From Bryobacterales bacterium (GTDB lineage Bacteria > Acidobacteriota > Terriglobia > Bryobacterales > Bryobacteraceae), in contig JAUZEU010000132.1 in NCBI GenBank assembly GCA_030838885.1, positions 1 to 7,486 on the forward strand: 7,486 bases of DNA, given 5' to 3'. How positions within the stretch are numbered: position 1 is the first letter of the stretch; every line of letters starts with the position of its first letter. The notes below the pieces were generated by a model, which saw only the letters and a list, made by a program, of their open reading frames with translations, was not told where the DNA came from and did no database searches. Made by a program: the position numbers and the translations under genes. Below, piece by piece: positions 1 through 6,035 of this stretch.

Positions 1-335
1 ACCGAGCGGTTCGCACCCCGCCCTTCAATGCCCGAATCAAAGCGCCACAGCAGCTTACCGCTTGCGGCATCCAACGCCACCAGCTTGTGTTTCGGCGTCA
101 GCCCATACAGAACGCCGTTCACCATGATGGGCTGTGTTTGGGGATCGCCCGGTCCGTCCTCAGTGTCATAGGTCCACGCCACCTGCAATTTCGACACGTT
201 GGAACGGTCGATTTGCTTCAGTGTTGAATAGCGCGTTTCCGCCGGACCGCCGCCATAGGCGGGCCAATCCAATTGCTGTGCCGCGAGTTGCTGTATCAGC
301 AGCACCGTGATCGCGGGTACCAGTGGGGTTTTCAT
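1..335 (-). CDS. PQQ-dependent dehydrogenase (quinoprotein glucose/alcohol dehydrogenase type), N-terminal part, cut by window edge
   Basis: Reading leftward from an ATG at 335, the frame stays open for 111 codons to the window edge, so only the N-terminus is present. Residues 1-20 form a signal peptide: Lys2, a hydrophobic stretch, then a probable cleavage site around LAAQ, implying export to the periplasm. The mature start (DWPAYGGGPAETRYSTLKQI, residues 23-42) is the typical first strand of the eight-bladed PQQ dehydrogenase propeller. Two later segments, VAWTYDTEDG and LVALDAASGKLLWRFDSG, are the classic propeller-blade repeat. Enzymes of this family oxidise sugars or alcohols in the periplasm with pyrroloquinoline quinone and pass electrons to quinone or cytochrome c. 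The active-site and any heme region lie outside the window, so the substrate and subtype cannot be told. The gene is divergent from the adenylate cyclase, with no Shine-Dalgarno sequence before its ATG. Confidence 0.85.
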   Translation of the reverse strand, partial: MKTPLVPAITVLLIQQLAAQQLDWPAYGGGPAETRYSTLKQIDRSNVSKLQVAWTYDTEDGPGDPQTQPIMVNGVLYGLTPKHKLVALDAASGKLLWRFDSGIEGRGANRS

Positions 336-346
336 CCGAATCCCAG

Positions 347-352
347 ATTAAA
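347..352 (-). promoter_or_regulatory. Possible -10 box for the PQQ dehydrogenase gene
   Basis: On the minus strand the hexamer TTTAAT (5 of 6 to TATAAT) lies 11 nt before the ATG at 335. No good -35 hexamer stands 16-18 nt upstream. If used, the transcript would begin only about 4-5 nt before the start codon. Assigned by eye. Confidence 0.3.
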
Positions 353-367
353 CGACCTGTGCTTACA

Positions 368-376
368 TGGCATAAT
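368..376 (+). promoter_or_regulatory. Possible extended -10 promoter for the adenylate cyclase gene
   Basis: TGGCATAAT fits an extended -10 element (TGn followed by 5 of 6 matches to TATAAT). It ends 14 nt before the GTG start at 391. The -35 position (about 348-353, TTAAAC) is a weak match, as is common with extended -10 promoters. The predicted transcript start near 383 would leave a leader of about 7-8 nt. Confidence 0.35.
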
Positions 377-390
377 CGAGCCACACATTA

Positions 391-1845
391 GTGCGTTACA
401 GGACAAAGTTACTTCTTATCTTTCTGGCCGTTGCGCTGGGGACGAACGGCATCTCACTTTTCGTGATGGACAGGTTGGCGCTGCACTACCTGTATGACGG
501 ATACCGGGCCAAACTGCTCTCCATCACCGCCAGCATCGCTGTCATGCTGGATGGCGATTTGTTGAATCAGGTGCAGACTGAGAGCGACGAAAAGTCGCCC
601 GCGTACCTTCAGCTACGGAACACTTTGCGGCAAGCACGCAATGCCAACCGCCGTCCCGATACCTATATGCAGCGTGTGTTCACTGTCAGGCAGGCTGTCG
701 GCAGTGCGAAGGCGCTGCTGGTGGGCGTTGACGCCGAAGAGAGTATTCAGTCCGCCGCTCACGCGGGCGAGGCTTACCGGGATGGCCAGGCCACGCAGAT
801 CGACATCACGCAGTCAGAAGTCGCGCAGCAGTTCATCGGCGACGAGTTTGGCTCCGTGCTTCGCGCGCATGCTCCGGTACGCAATCGCCAGGGGCAGATC
901 GTTGGCGCCGTGGTGGTGGAAGCCCCGTCAGGCTGGGTCGATCAGAAGATGCGTCCCATCCGTATCAGCGCCCTGTTTGCAATGTCGCTGGCTGCACTGA
1001 TCTCCATACCGGCTGCTCTGTTAATCAGCAGGAGGACCAGCCGGCCCCTGCTGGATCTGCACGCCGCAGTGGATCGAATCGGCAAAGGCGATTTCGAAAC
1101 ACCTCTCACCGTGACCTCACGCGACGAGTTCGGATCCGTTGGGCACGCGGTGAATGCAATGGCGCTGGGCCTCAAAGAACGAGATCGGGTAAAGGCGACT
1201 TTCGCGCACTACGTCTCACAGCAGGTGATGGACTCGATTCTCAAATCGGGCTCGGAACTGAAGCTCAGCGGGGACCGCAAGCGGATTACGGTGCTGTTCT
1301 GTGACATACGGGGCTTTTCCACGATGTCTGAAAAGCTGCCGCCGGAGAAAGTTGTTGCTCTGCTCAATGCGTACTTTGAAGCCATGGTGGAAGTCATCTT
1401 TCGCAACAATGGCACGCTCGATAAGTTCATCGGAGACGGCATGATGGTGATCTTCGGCGCGCCCGAGGACGATCCGAATCAGGAAGAGCGCGCCGTCAGG
1501 ACTGCCCTCGAGATGCAGCAGGATTTGCGGAGGCTGACCGCGAAGTGGGAGGCGGACGGCATTCATATCCGCATCGGCATTGGTATCAATTCCGGACCCG
1601 CGGTTGTGGGCAATATCGGCTCCACGCGCCGCATGGATTACACGGCGATCGGCGATACAGTCAATCTGGCTTCGCGGTTGGAATCCGCCACCAAGGAACT
1701 GGCGGTTGGAATTCTGATCAGCGAGTACACTTACAACGCGGTTCGCGGTCTGTTCCGTTTCAAAGACATGGGCTCCGTTCAGGTCAGAGGACGCACGGAG
1801 CCGGTGCTCACGTACACTCCGTTGGAAGATGGCGGCCAGTCCTGA
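391..1845 (+). CDS. Membrane-bound class III adenylate cyclase with periplasmic sensor and HAMP domain
   Basis: This 484-aa protein should make cAMP from ATP in response to an extracytoplasmic cue. Order: membrane helix 1 (about 6-26); periplasmic sensor region (about 27-190, Cache-like in its ending GQIVGAVVVEAP, 168-179); membrane helix 2 (about 193-213); HAMP (about 213-265); a linker helix (271-285); and the cyclase homology domain (about 297-478). The catalytic set is complete: metal-binding Asp305 (FCDIRGFS) and Asp349 (KFIGDG), adenine-selecting Lys345 and Thr418 (DYTAIGD), and transition-state residues Asn425 and Arg429 (NLASR). The Lys/Thr pair points to adenylate rather than guanylate cyclase, as in cyanobacterial CyaC. 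The start is GTG; an in-frame TAA at 373 excludes any earlier start, and a later one would cut helix 1. There is no clear Shine-Dalgarno. The cue sensed by the periplasmic part cannot be told from the sequence. Confidence 0.92.
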   Translation: MRYRTKLLLIFLAVALGTNGISLFVMDRLALHYLYDGYRAKLLSITASIAVMLDGDLLNQVQTESDEKSPAYLQLRNTLRQARNANRRPDTYMQRVFTVRQAVGSAKALLVGVDAEESIQSAAHAGEAYRDGQATQIDITQSEVAQQFIGDEFGSVLRAHAPVRNRQGQIVGAVVVEAPSGWVDQKMRPIRISALFAMSLAALISIPAALLISRRTSRPLLDLHAAVDRIGKGDFETPLTVTSRDEFGSVGHAVNAMALGLKERDRVKATFAHYVSQQVMDSILKSGSELKLSGDRKRITVLFCDIRGFSTMSEKLPPEKVVALLNAYFEAMVEVIFRNNGTLDKFIGDGMMVIFGAPEDDPNQEERAVRTALEMQQDLRRLTAKWEADGIHIRIGIGINSGPAVVGNIGSTRRMDYTAIGDTVNLASRLESATKELAVGILISEYTYNAVRGLFRFKDMGSVQVRGRTEPVLTYTPLEDGGQS

Positions 1846-1885
1846 CAGGGTAACGCACAGAATGTGATATCTCTTCTATACCGCT

Positions 1886-3439
1886 ATGATTTCCAGACGC
1901 GATTTCGCACTTACTGCGCTTGCCCCACTCGCAGCGCCACTCGGACTCCATGCCCAGACGAAGGCGCTGCAGGCGCGCATCAAAATCGATTCCGACCGCC
2001 GGATCGGCGATATCGATCCGAAGATCTACGGAAACTTCGCCGAACATCTGGGCCGGTGTATTGAGGGCGGCCTCTTCGAAGAGGGCTCGCCGCTTTCCAA
2101 TAAGCAGGGCTATCGGGAAGACGTGATGAAGGCAGTAAAGGACCTCGATGTCACGCTGATGCGCTGGCCCGGCGGGAACTTCTCGTCGAATTACAACTGG
2201 AAAGACGGCATTGGTCCCCGCGACCAGCGACCCGCGCGCCTGGAAATGGCGTGGGGCACCGTGGAGAGCAATCGTTTCGGCACGCACGAGTTTCTGGACT
2301 ATGTGGAGGCTTTGGGAATTGAGCCATATGTCTGCGCGAATCTCGGCACGGGTTCGTGGTCGGAGGCGCAGCAATGGGTGGAATACTGCAACGTCGCCGA
2401 CGGCACCGCGATGACGAAACTGCGTAAGCAGAATGGCCGCGACAAGCCCTGGAATGTGAAGTACTGGGGTCTGGGGAATGAGATGGACGGCCCCTGGCAG
2501 ATGGGCCATCGCACGGCTGAGGATTACGGGAAGTTTGCACTGGAAGCGGCGAAGCTGATGAAGTGGACTGACGCTTCGGTGAAGCTGATCGCCGCGGGTT
2601 CATCAAACTTCCGCGAGGGCTCCGACTGGGTAGGCTGGAATCGCGAAGTGCTGGCGTATTTGAAGGACCACATCGAATACCTCTCACTGCACATGTACGT
2701 GGGGAATACTGCCAACGACTATTACGACTTCATGGCTGTTTCGAATCAGCTCGACGACCGGATCAAAACGGCTGCGGGCATCATTCGTGCGGCGCTGGGC
2801 GGGCTGCGTCCGGCGAACCCAATTCATATCGCGTTTGATGAATACAACGTCTGGTACCGGGCGCGTGGGAACACGCAGCGCGGGCGTAAGATTCTGGAGG
2901 AGCATTACAACCTGGAAGACGCGCTGGTGATCGCGAGCATGCTGAACACGTTCGTGAATAATGCGGATACCGTGAAGATCGCGAACATGGCCCAGATCGT
3001 GAATGTGATTGCGCCGATATTTACGAATGAGAAGGGATTGTTCCTTCAGACGATCTTCCATCCGCTGCAATTGTTCTCAAAGAACACGCGGGGTGCAGCG
3101 CTGCAGACTTACATGGAGTGCCCGACCTATGAGAGCAAGCATTTCGGCAAGACGACTTATCTGGACGTATCGACTTCGCTGAATAGCGGAGTGATGACGA
3201 TGAACGTGGTGAACCGTCATCTGGATCAGGACGTCGAGGCGGAGATTGAGGTGCAGAACGGGACCTTTAAGGGCAAGTTCGAGGTGGCGCTGGTGACCGG
3301 TCCGGATATCAAGGCTGGGAATGATTTCGGCAAGACCACGGTCAATACCGCTACGAGCAGTATTACGCCAAATGGCAATAAGCTGCGGCACCGTTTTCCG
3401 CCTCATTCGTATACGATGCTGAAGGGCTCGTTCGCGTAA
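1886..3439 (+). CDS. Tat-exported GH51 alpha-L-arabinofuranosidase
   Basis: This 517-aa glycoside hydrolase, close to the usual GH51 length, should release terminal alpha-L-arabinofuranose from arabinan, arabinoxylan or oligosaccharides. Residues 1-24 form a twin-arginine signal (SRRDFALTA, then a hydrophobic stretch and LHA before Gln24), so the folded enzyme should leave the cytoplasm. The (beta/alpha)8 barrel carries family landmarks: GNFAEHLGRCIEGGLF (49-64), RWPGGNF (93-99), acid/base Glu199 in GLGNEMDGPW (195-204), and nucleophile Glu319 in IAFDEYNVWYR (315-325). The C-terminal 100 or so residues match the small beta-sandwich domain. No carbohydrate-binding module is visible. An in-frame TGA at 1865 forces the ATG at 1886, which has no Shine-Dalgarno. 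It lies 40 bp after the adenylate cyclase on the same strand, so co-transcription is possible. The Tat signal is unusual, since many characterised GH51 enzymes are cytoplasmic. Confidence 0.93.
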   Translation: MISRRDFALTALAPLAAPLGLHAQTKALQARIKIDSDRRIGDIDPKIYGNFAEHLGRCIEGGLFEEGSPLSNKQGYREDVMKAVKDLDVTLMRWPGGNFSSNYNWKDGIGPRDQRPARLEMAWGTVESNRFGTHEFLDYVEALGIEPYVCANLGTGSWSEAQQWVEYCNVADGTAMTKLRKQNGRDKPWNVKYWGLGNEMDGPWQMGHRTAEDYGKFALEAAKLMKWTDASVKLIAAGSSNFREGSDWVGWNREVLAYLKDHIEYLSLHMYVGNTANDYYDFMAVSNQLDDRIKTAAGIIRAALGGLRPANPIHIAFDEYNVWYRARGNTQRGRKILEEHYNLEDALVIASMLNTFVNNADTVKIANMAQIVNVIAPIFTNEKGLFLQTIFHPLQLFSKNTRGAALQTYMECPTYESKHFGKTTYLDVSTSLNSGVMTMNVVNRHLDQDVEAEIEVQNGTFKGKFEVALVTGPDIKAGNDFGKTTVNTATSSITPNGNKLRHRFPPHSYTMLKGSFA

Positions 3440-3513
3440 GGGCTCGGGCAGACGCGCCCGCAAGAGTTGAGCATACATCCACTTGCGCGATGCCGCCAGA
3501 AGACCGTCCGTAA

Positions 3514-3532
3514 TAGAATCTGGGATGAGGAG
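3514..3532 (+). promoter_or_regulatory. Possible -10 box and strong ribosome binding site before the small exported protein
   Basis: TAGAAT (3514-3519, 5 of 6 to TATAAT) is followed by GAGGAG (3527-3532), 6 nt before the ATG at 3539. GAGGAG is the clearest Shine-Dalgarno sequence in the window and fixes the start. No convincing -35 hexamer is seen. The 99-bp gap after the arabinofuranosidase supports a separate promoter here for this gene and the peroxidase after it. Confidence 0.4.
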
Positions 3533-3538
3533 TCATAG

Positions 3539-4090
3539 ATGATCAGAAAAATCGCCGTAACACTGGTGGCGGTGGGTGTGGCCGCCGGAATTGCGCTGTC
3601 TCAGGACAAGATGGCCGATAAGGCTGACAAGAAAGCCGCTCCGGCTGCGAAGAGCGGCATTCTGCAGCCCGGCATGGAGCCGACCGACGGCTGGACATCG
3701 AAGGGCGACATGGGTCAAAAGGGCGGGGAGCCGTGGTCGAATACCACCAACGGCGCGGCAGTCGACAACAAGCCTGTTCCCGGCAAAACAGTCACACTGA
3801 CGGGCGAAATTGTGGATCTTTCCTGCTACCTGCAACTGGGCAAGCATGGGGACAAGCATTCCTCGTGCGGCAAGAAGTGCCTCGCAAATGGAGAGCCGGT
3901 CGGGCTGGTGACAAAACCGGGCCAGGTTTATTTGTTGATGGCCGAAGAGCATGATCCGCGGCGTGATGGTGGAGTAACGTTCCGCAAAGCTGCTGCCGAT
4001 AACTTCGCGAAGGTCATGACTGTTACGGGCACGGAAACCAACATCAACGGTGTGAAAGCGGTTTACGTCCAGGGCTACATCACCAAATAA
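3539..4090 (+). CDS. Small exported Cys/His protein of unrecognised family
   Basis: I do not recognise this 183-aa protein. Residues 1-21 are a signal peptide (MIRK, hydrophobic core, AxS cleavage site before Gln22) without a lipobox, so a soluble periplasmic product is expected. Residues 24-40 are a Lys/Ala-rich linker. The core begins with VTLTGEIVDLSCYL (85-98), which reads like an OB-fold strand pair. A cluster follows: Cys96, His103, His107, Cys110 and Cys114, then GEPVGLV and VYLLMAEEHDP. The end (about 158-181) is beta-rich. There is no CXXCH, so it is not a c-type cytochrome. The Cys/His spacing suggests metal binding or a disulfide, which is inference. The gene has a strong Shine-Dalgarno and lies 4 bp before the diheme peroxidase gene. 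That suggests a partner, metal-handling or redox role beside the peroxidase. Confidence 0.8.
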   Translation: MIRKIAVTLVAVGVAAGIALSQDKMADKADKKAAPAAKSGILQPGMEPTDGWTSKGDMGQKGGEPWSNTTNGAAVDNKPVPGKTVTLTGEIVDLSCYLQLGKHGDKHSSCGKKCLANGEPVGLVTKPGQVYLLMAEEHDPRRDGGVTFRKAAADNFAKVMTVTGTETNINGVKAVYVQGYITK

Positions 4091-4094
4091 TCAC

Positions 4095-5105
4095 ATGAGG
4101 CTGAAGTTCATCATGGCCGGCAGCTTGCTGCCGGCTTTATTCTTATTTGCGGCCGGCCCTGTGGCGACGCCCCCAAAACCGCCGCTCGGCTTGCTGCCCG
4201 TCACCTGGCCGGCAGATAATCCGTACTCGGCTGCGAAGGCGGAGCTGGGCAGAATCCTTTATTTCGACAAGCGGCTGTCCGCCGACGAAACGCTGTCCTG
4301 CGCCAGTTGCCATGATCCGAAGAAGGCCTTCACGGATGGCGCGCCGGTCTCGACCGGCATCAGGGGCCAGCGTGGCGGCCGCAGCGCACCTACCGTAATC
4401 AATCGCGCGTGGAGCCTGGCACAGTTTTGGGATGGCCGGGCGAGTTCGCTCGAGGACCAGGCGATCGGGCCCATGGCGAATCCGATTGAGATGGGCAGCA
4501 CGCATGAGGCAATCGAAGGCCATCTGCAGGCCATTCCGGGCTACAAGCCGCTGTTTCAGGCTGCGTTTGGGAATGACAAGATCACGATCACTCACGTCGC
4601 CAAAGCTCTCGCCACGTTCGAGCGCACCATCATGTCGGGCGATTCACCGTATGACAGGTGGAAGGCCGGACGTCCGAACGCTATGCCCGCAGCGGCAGTT
4701 CGCGGCTTTCACGTGTTCCAGAAAGCGCAATGCGACGCGTGCCATGAAGGGCATAACTTCACCAGCAACATGTACTCGAATATCGGCGTTGGTGCGGAGA
4801 AGCCCAACCCGGACACAGGCCGTTTCGTGATCACCAAGAGTGAGAGCGATTGGGGCGCCTTCAAGACTCCCACACTGCGCGACGTGGAGCATACAGCTCC
4901 CTACATGCACGATGGCAGTCTGAAGACGCTGGAAGAAGTGGTGGATTACTACGACAAGGGTGGCACGCCGAACAAGAATTTGGATTCGCACATCAGGCCA
5001 CAACATCTGCGGCCCGAAGAGAAGGCCGATCTGGTGGCCTTTCTAAAGGCGCTCAGCGGCAACGGCTGGCAGAGCATAACGGCTCCGTCCTCATTCCCTC
5101 AGTAG
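4095..5105 (+). CDS. Diheme cytochrome c peroxidase (CcpA/MauG superfamily)
   Basis: This 336-aa exported protein carries two covalent c-heme sites: CASCH (69-73) and CDACH (213-217). Its layout is that of bacterial diheme peroxidases, which reduce H2O2 in the periplasm with electrons from small cytochromes. Supporting motifs are GRSAPTVIN (95-103), FWDGRASSLEDQA (111-123), GPMANPIEMG (125-134, with the candidate catalytic Glu132) and APYMHDGSLKTLEEVV (268-283). Met271 sits where the high-potential heme of true peroxidases has its axial Met; MauG has Tyr there. No His occurs between 74 and 136, so the loop His that caps the other heme in Pseudomonas-type enzymes appears missing. Residues 1-23 are a signal peptide. 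The ATG lies 4 bp after the previous stop with no Shine-Dalgarno, suggesting translational coupling. Its last 7 bp overlap the minus-strand kinase gene. A related oxidase of unknown substrate is the alternative. Confidence 0.9.
   Translation: MRLKFIMAGSLLPALFLFAAGPVATPPKPPLGLLPVTWPADNPYSAAKAELGRILYFDKRLSADETLSCASCHDPKKAFTDGAPVSTGIRGQRGGRSAPTVINRAWSLAQFWDGRASSLEDQAIGPMANPIEMGSTHEAIEGHLQAIPGYKPLFQAAFGNDKITITHVAKALATFERTIMSGDSPYDRWKAGRPNAMPAAAVRGFHVFQKAQCDACHEGHNFTSNMYSNIGVGAEKPNPDTGRFVITKSESDWGAFKTPTLRDVEHTAPYMHDGSLKTLEEVVDYYDKGGTPNKNLDSHIRPQHLRPEEKADLVAFLKALSGNGWQSITAPSSFPQ
4116..4148 (+). terminator. Terminator-shaped hairpin inside the start of the peroxidase gene
   Basis: GCCGGCAG (4116-4123) pairs perfectly with CTGCCGGC (4128-4135) around a CTTG loop. 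Ten T in 13 bases follow (4136-4148). This is the form of an intrinsic terminator, but it lies 21 nt inside the peroxidase reading frame, in the signal-peptide codons. It could act as an attenuator between the small Cys/His gene and the peroxidase, or be a by-product of Leu/Phe-rich coding. The structure is seen; the function is inferred. Confidence 0.4.
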
Positions 5106-5989
5106 GAATCCTCGGCAATCTCCGCGAGAGCGAGTGCGCCGAGGACTCCTGCGCGGTTTCCCAGAGCTGGCGGCACAATATAAGTATCGAGTCTGGTCAG
5201 CACCTGGGGAACCTGGAGGTAGCCGTTTAGAATCTCCCGCAATTCGGCCCGGATCAGAGGGAACAATTCACGCCGTTGCATGACGCCTCCGCCCAATATC
5301 ACGCGGCCGGGTGAGAGCGTGAAAATAAAGTTCGCCACAGCCAGCGCGAGATAACGAGCCTCAAGCGCCCAGGCCGGGTGGCCCGAGGGCAATTCCGTAG
5401 CGGACTTTTGCCAGCGCGCCTGTATAGCGGGGCCGGATGCGAGGCCTTCCAGGCAATCGCCGTGAAAGGGACAGTGTCCGGCAAAAGGATCCGCCGCGAG
5501 ATCGTGCGGAATTCGAATGTGTCCCATCTCCGGATGCATGATTCCGTGCAGTAATCTGCCGTTCACGATGGCTCCGCCGCCGATACCGGTTCCGATGGTC
5601 AGGTAGAGGCAGGACTCCACATCGCGCGCCGCTCCCCAGCGCTTTTCGCCCAGAGCCGCGGCGTTCACATCCGTGTCGAAGCCTACGGGGACCTGCAGCG
5701 CGTTCCCCAGGGGGCCAACCACATCGGTGTACTGCCAACCGGGCTTGGGGGTCGCGGTGATGAACCCGAATTGCGGGGACGTGGGCTTTAGATCCACCGG
5801 GCCGAACGAGCCGATTCCCAGGGCCTCAAGTTCTGTGCCGGCTTCACGCCGGAAGAACTCGATCGCGGCATCGATAGTCTCTCCAGGCGAGGTAGTGGGA
5901 AACTGCACGGTCCGCAAATCGGACGGACCGGTGCCAACACCGCACACGAACTTGGTGCCGCCTGCTTCAATCGCTCCAAATAGTTTCAC
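5099..5989 (-). CDS. ROK-family sugar kinase, fructokinase-like
   Basis: This 296-aa protein is a complete ROK kinase that should phosphorylate a free hexose (fructose, or possibly glucose or mannose) with ATP in the cytoplasm. The N-terminal phosphate-binding motif is EAGGTKF (8-14). GIGSFGPVDL (58-67) and TPKPGW (80-85) resemble the fructokinase branch represented by Bacillus YdhR. Asp107 in FDTDVNAAALGE is the expected catalytic base. LTIGTGIGGGAIVNG (130-144) is the second nucleotide loop. The ROK zinc site is present as His157, Cys173, His176 and Cys179. There is no N-terminal helix-turn-helix, so it is an enzyme rather than a ROK repressor. The start is GTG at 5989; an in-frame TGA at 5996-5998 excludes an earlier one. 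It is divergent, across 46 bp, from a sugar-binding protein that may supply its substrate. Confidence 0.9.
   Translation of the reverse strand: MKLFGAIEAGGTKFVCGVGTGPSDLRTVQFPTTSPGETIDAAIEFFRREAGTELEALGIGSFGPVDLKPTSPQFGFITATPKPGWQYTDVVGPLGNALQVPVGFDTDVNAAALGEKRWGAARDVESCLYLTIGTGIGGGAIVNGRLLHGIMHPEMGHIRIPHDLAADPFAGHCPFHGDCLEGLASGPAIQARWQKSATELPSGHPAWALEARYLALAVANFIFTLSPGRVILGGGVMQRRELFPLIRAELREILNGYLQVPQVLTRLDTYIVPPALGNRAGVLGALALAEIAEDSY
5104..5150. other. Long hairpin at the overlapping 3' ends of the peroxidase and kinase genes
   Basis: AGGAATCCTCGGC (5104-5116) and GCCGAGGACTCCT (5138-5150) form a 13-pair stem with one flaw: an A-C mismatch in plus-strand RNA that becomes a G-U wobble in minus-strand RNA. 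The 21-nt loop holds a small inner stem (TCTC/GAGA). It begins inside the peroxidase stop codon and lies in the last 15 or so kinase codons. No U-tract follows on either strand, so it may protect or define mRNA ends rather than be a standard intrinsic terminator. Confidence 0.45.
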
Positions 5990-6018
5990 GCACCGTCAGT
6001 TTTGCACAGGGCAAGCGA

Positions 6019-6024
6019 GATAAT
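6019..6024 (+). promoter_or_regulatory. Possible -10 box for the sugar-binding protein gene
   Basis: GATAAT (5 of 6 to TATAAT) lies 11 nt before the ATG at 6036, in the 46-bp divergent spacer. No good -35 hexamer is visible at the right distance. There is no Shine-Dalgarno, so a start near 6031 would give a nearly leaderless mRNA. Confidence 0.3.
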
Positions 6025-6035
6025 GTACCCACGAC

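Noticed and set aside
1863..1878. TGTGA half-site resembling a CRP site before the arabinofuranosidase gene, just after an adenylate cyclase gene
   Set aside because: The second half (TTCTA) does not match TCACA. One five-base half-site is expected by chance, and the tempting context is not evidence.
1808..2509. 233-codon open frame on the minus strand across the cyclase/arabinofuranosidase junction
   Set aside because: It lies antisense to two well-supported genes, has no recognisable motif and a His/Arg/Pro-rich composition typical of shadow frames in GC-rich DNA.
3445..3460. CGGGC/GCCCG hairpin just after the arabinofuranosidase stop
   Set aside because: Only 5 bp of stem with a 6-nt loop and no T-tract after it; too weak to call a terminator.
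3533..3952. 139-codon minus-strand frame opposite the small Cys/His protein
   Set aside because: The plus-strand gene has a signal peptide, a strong ribosome binding site and a coupled neighbour; the antisense frame has none of these.
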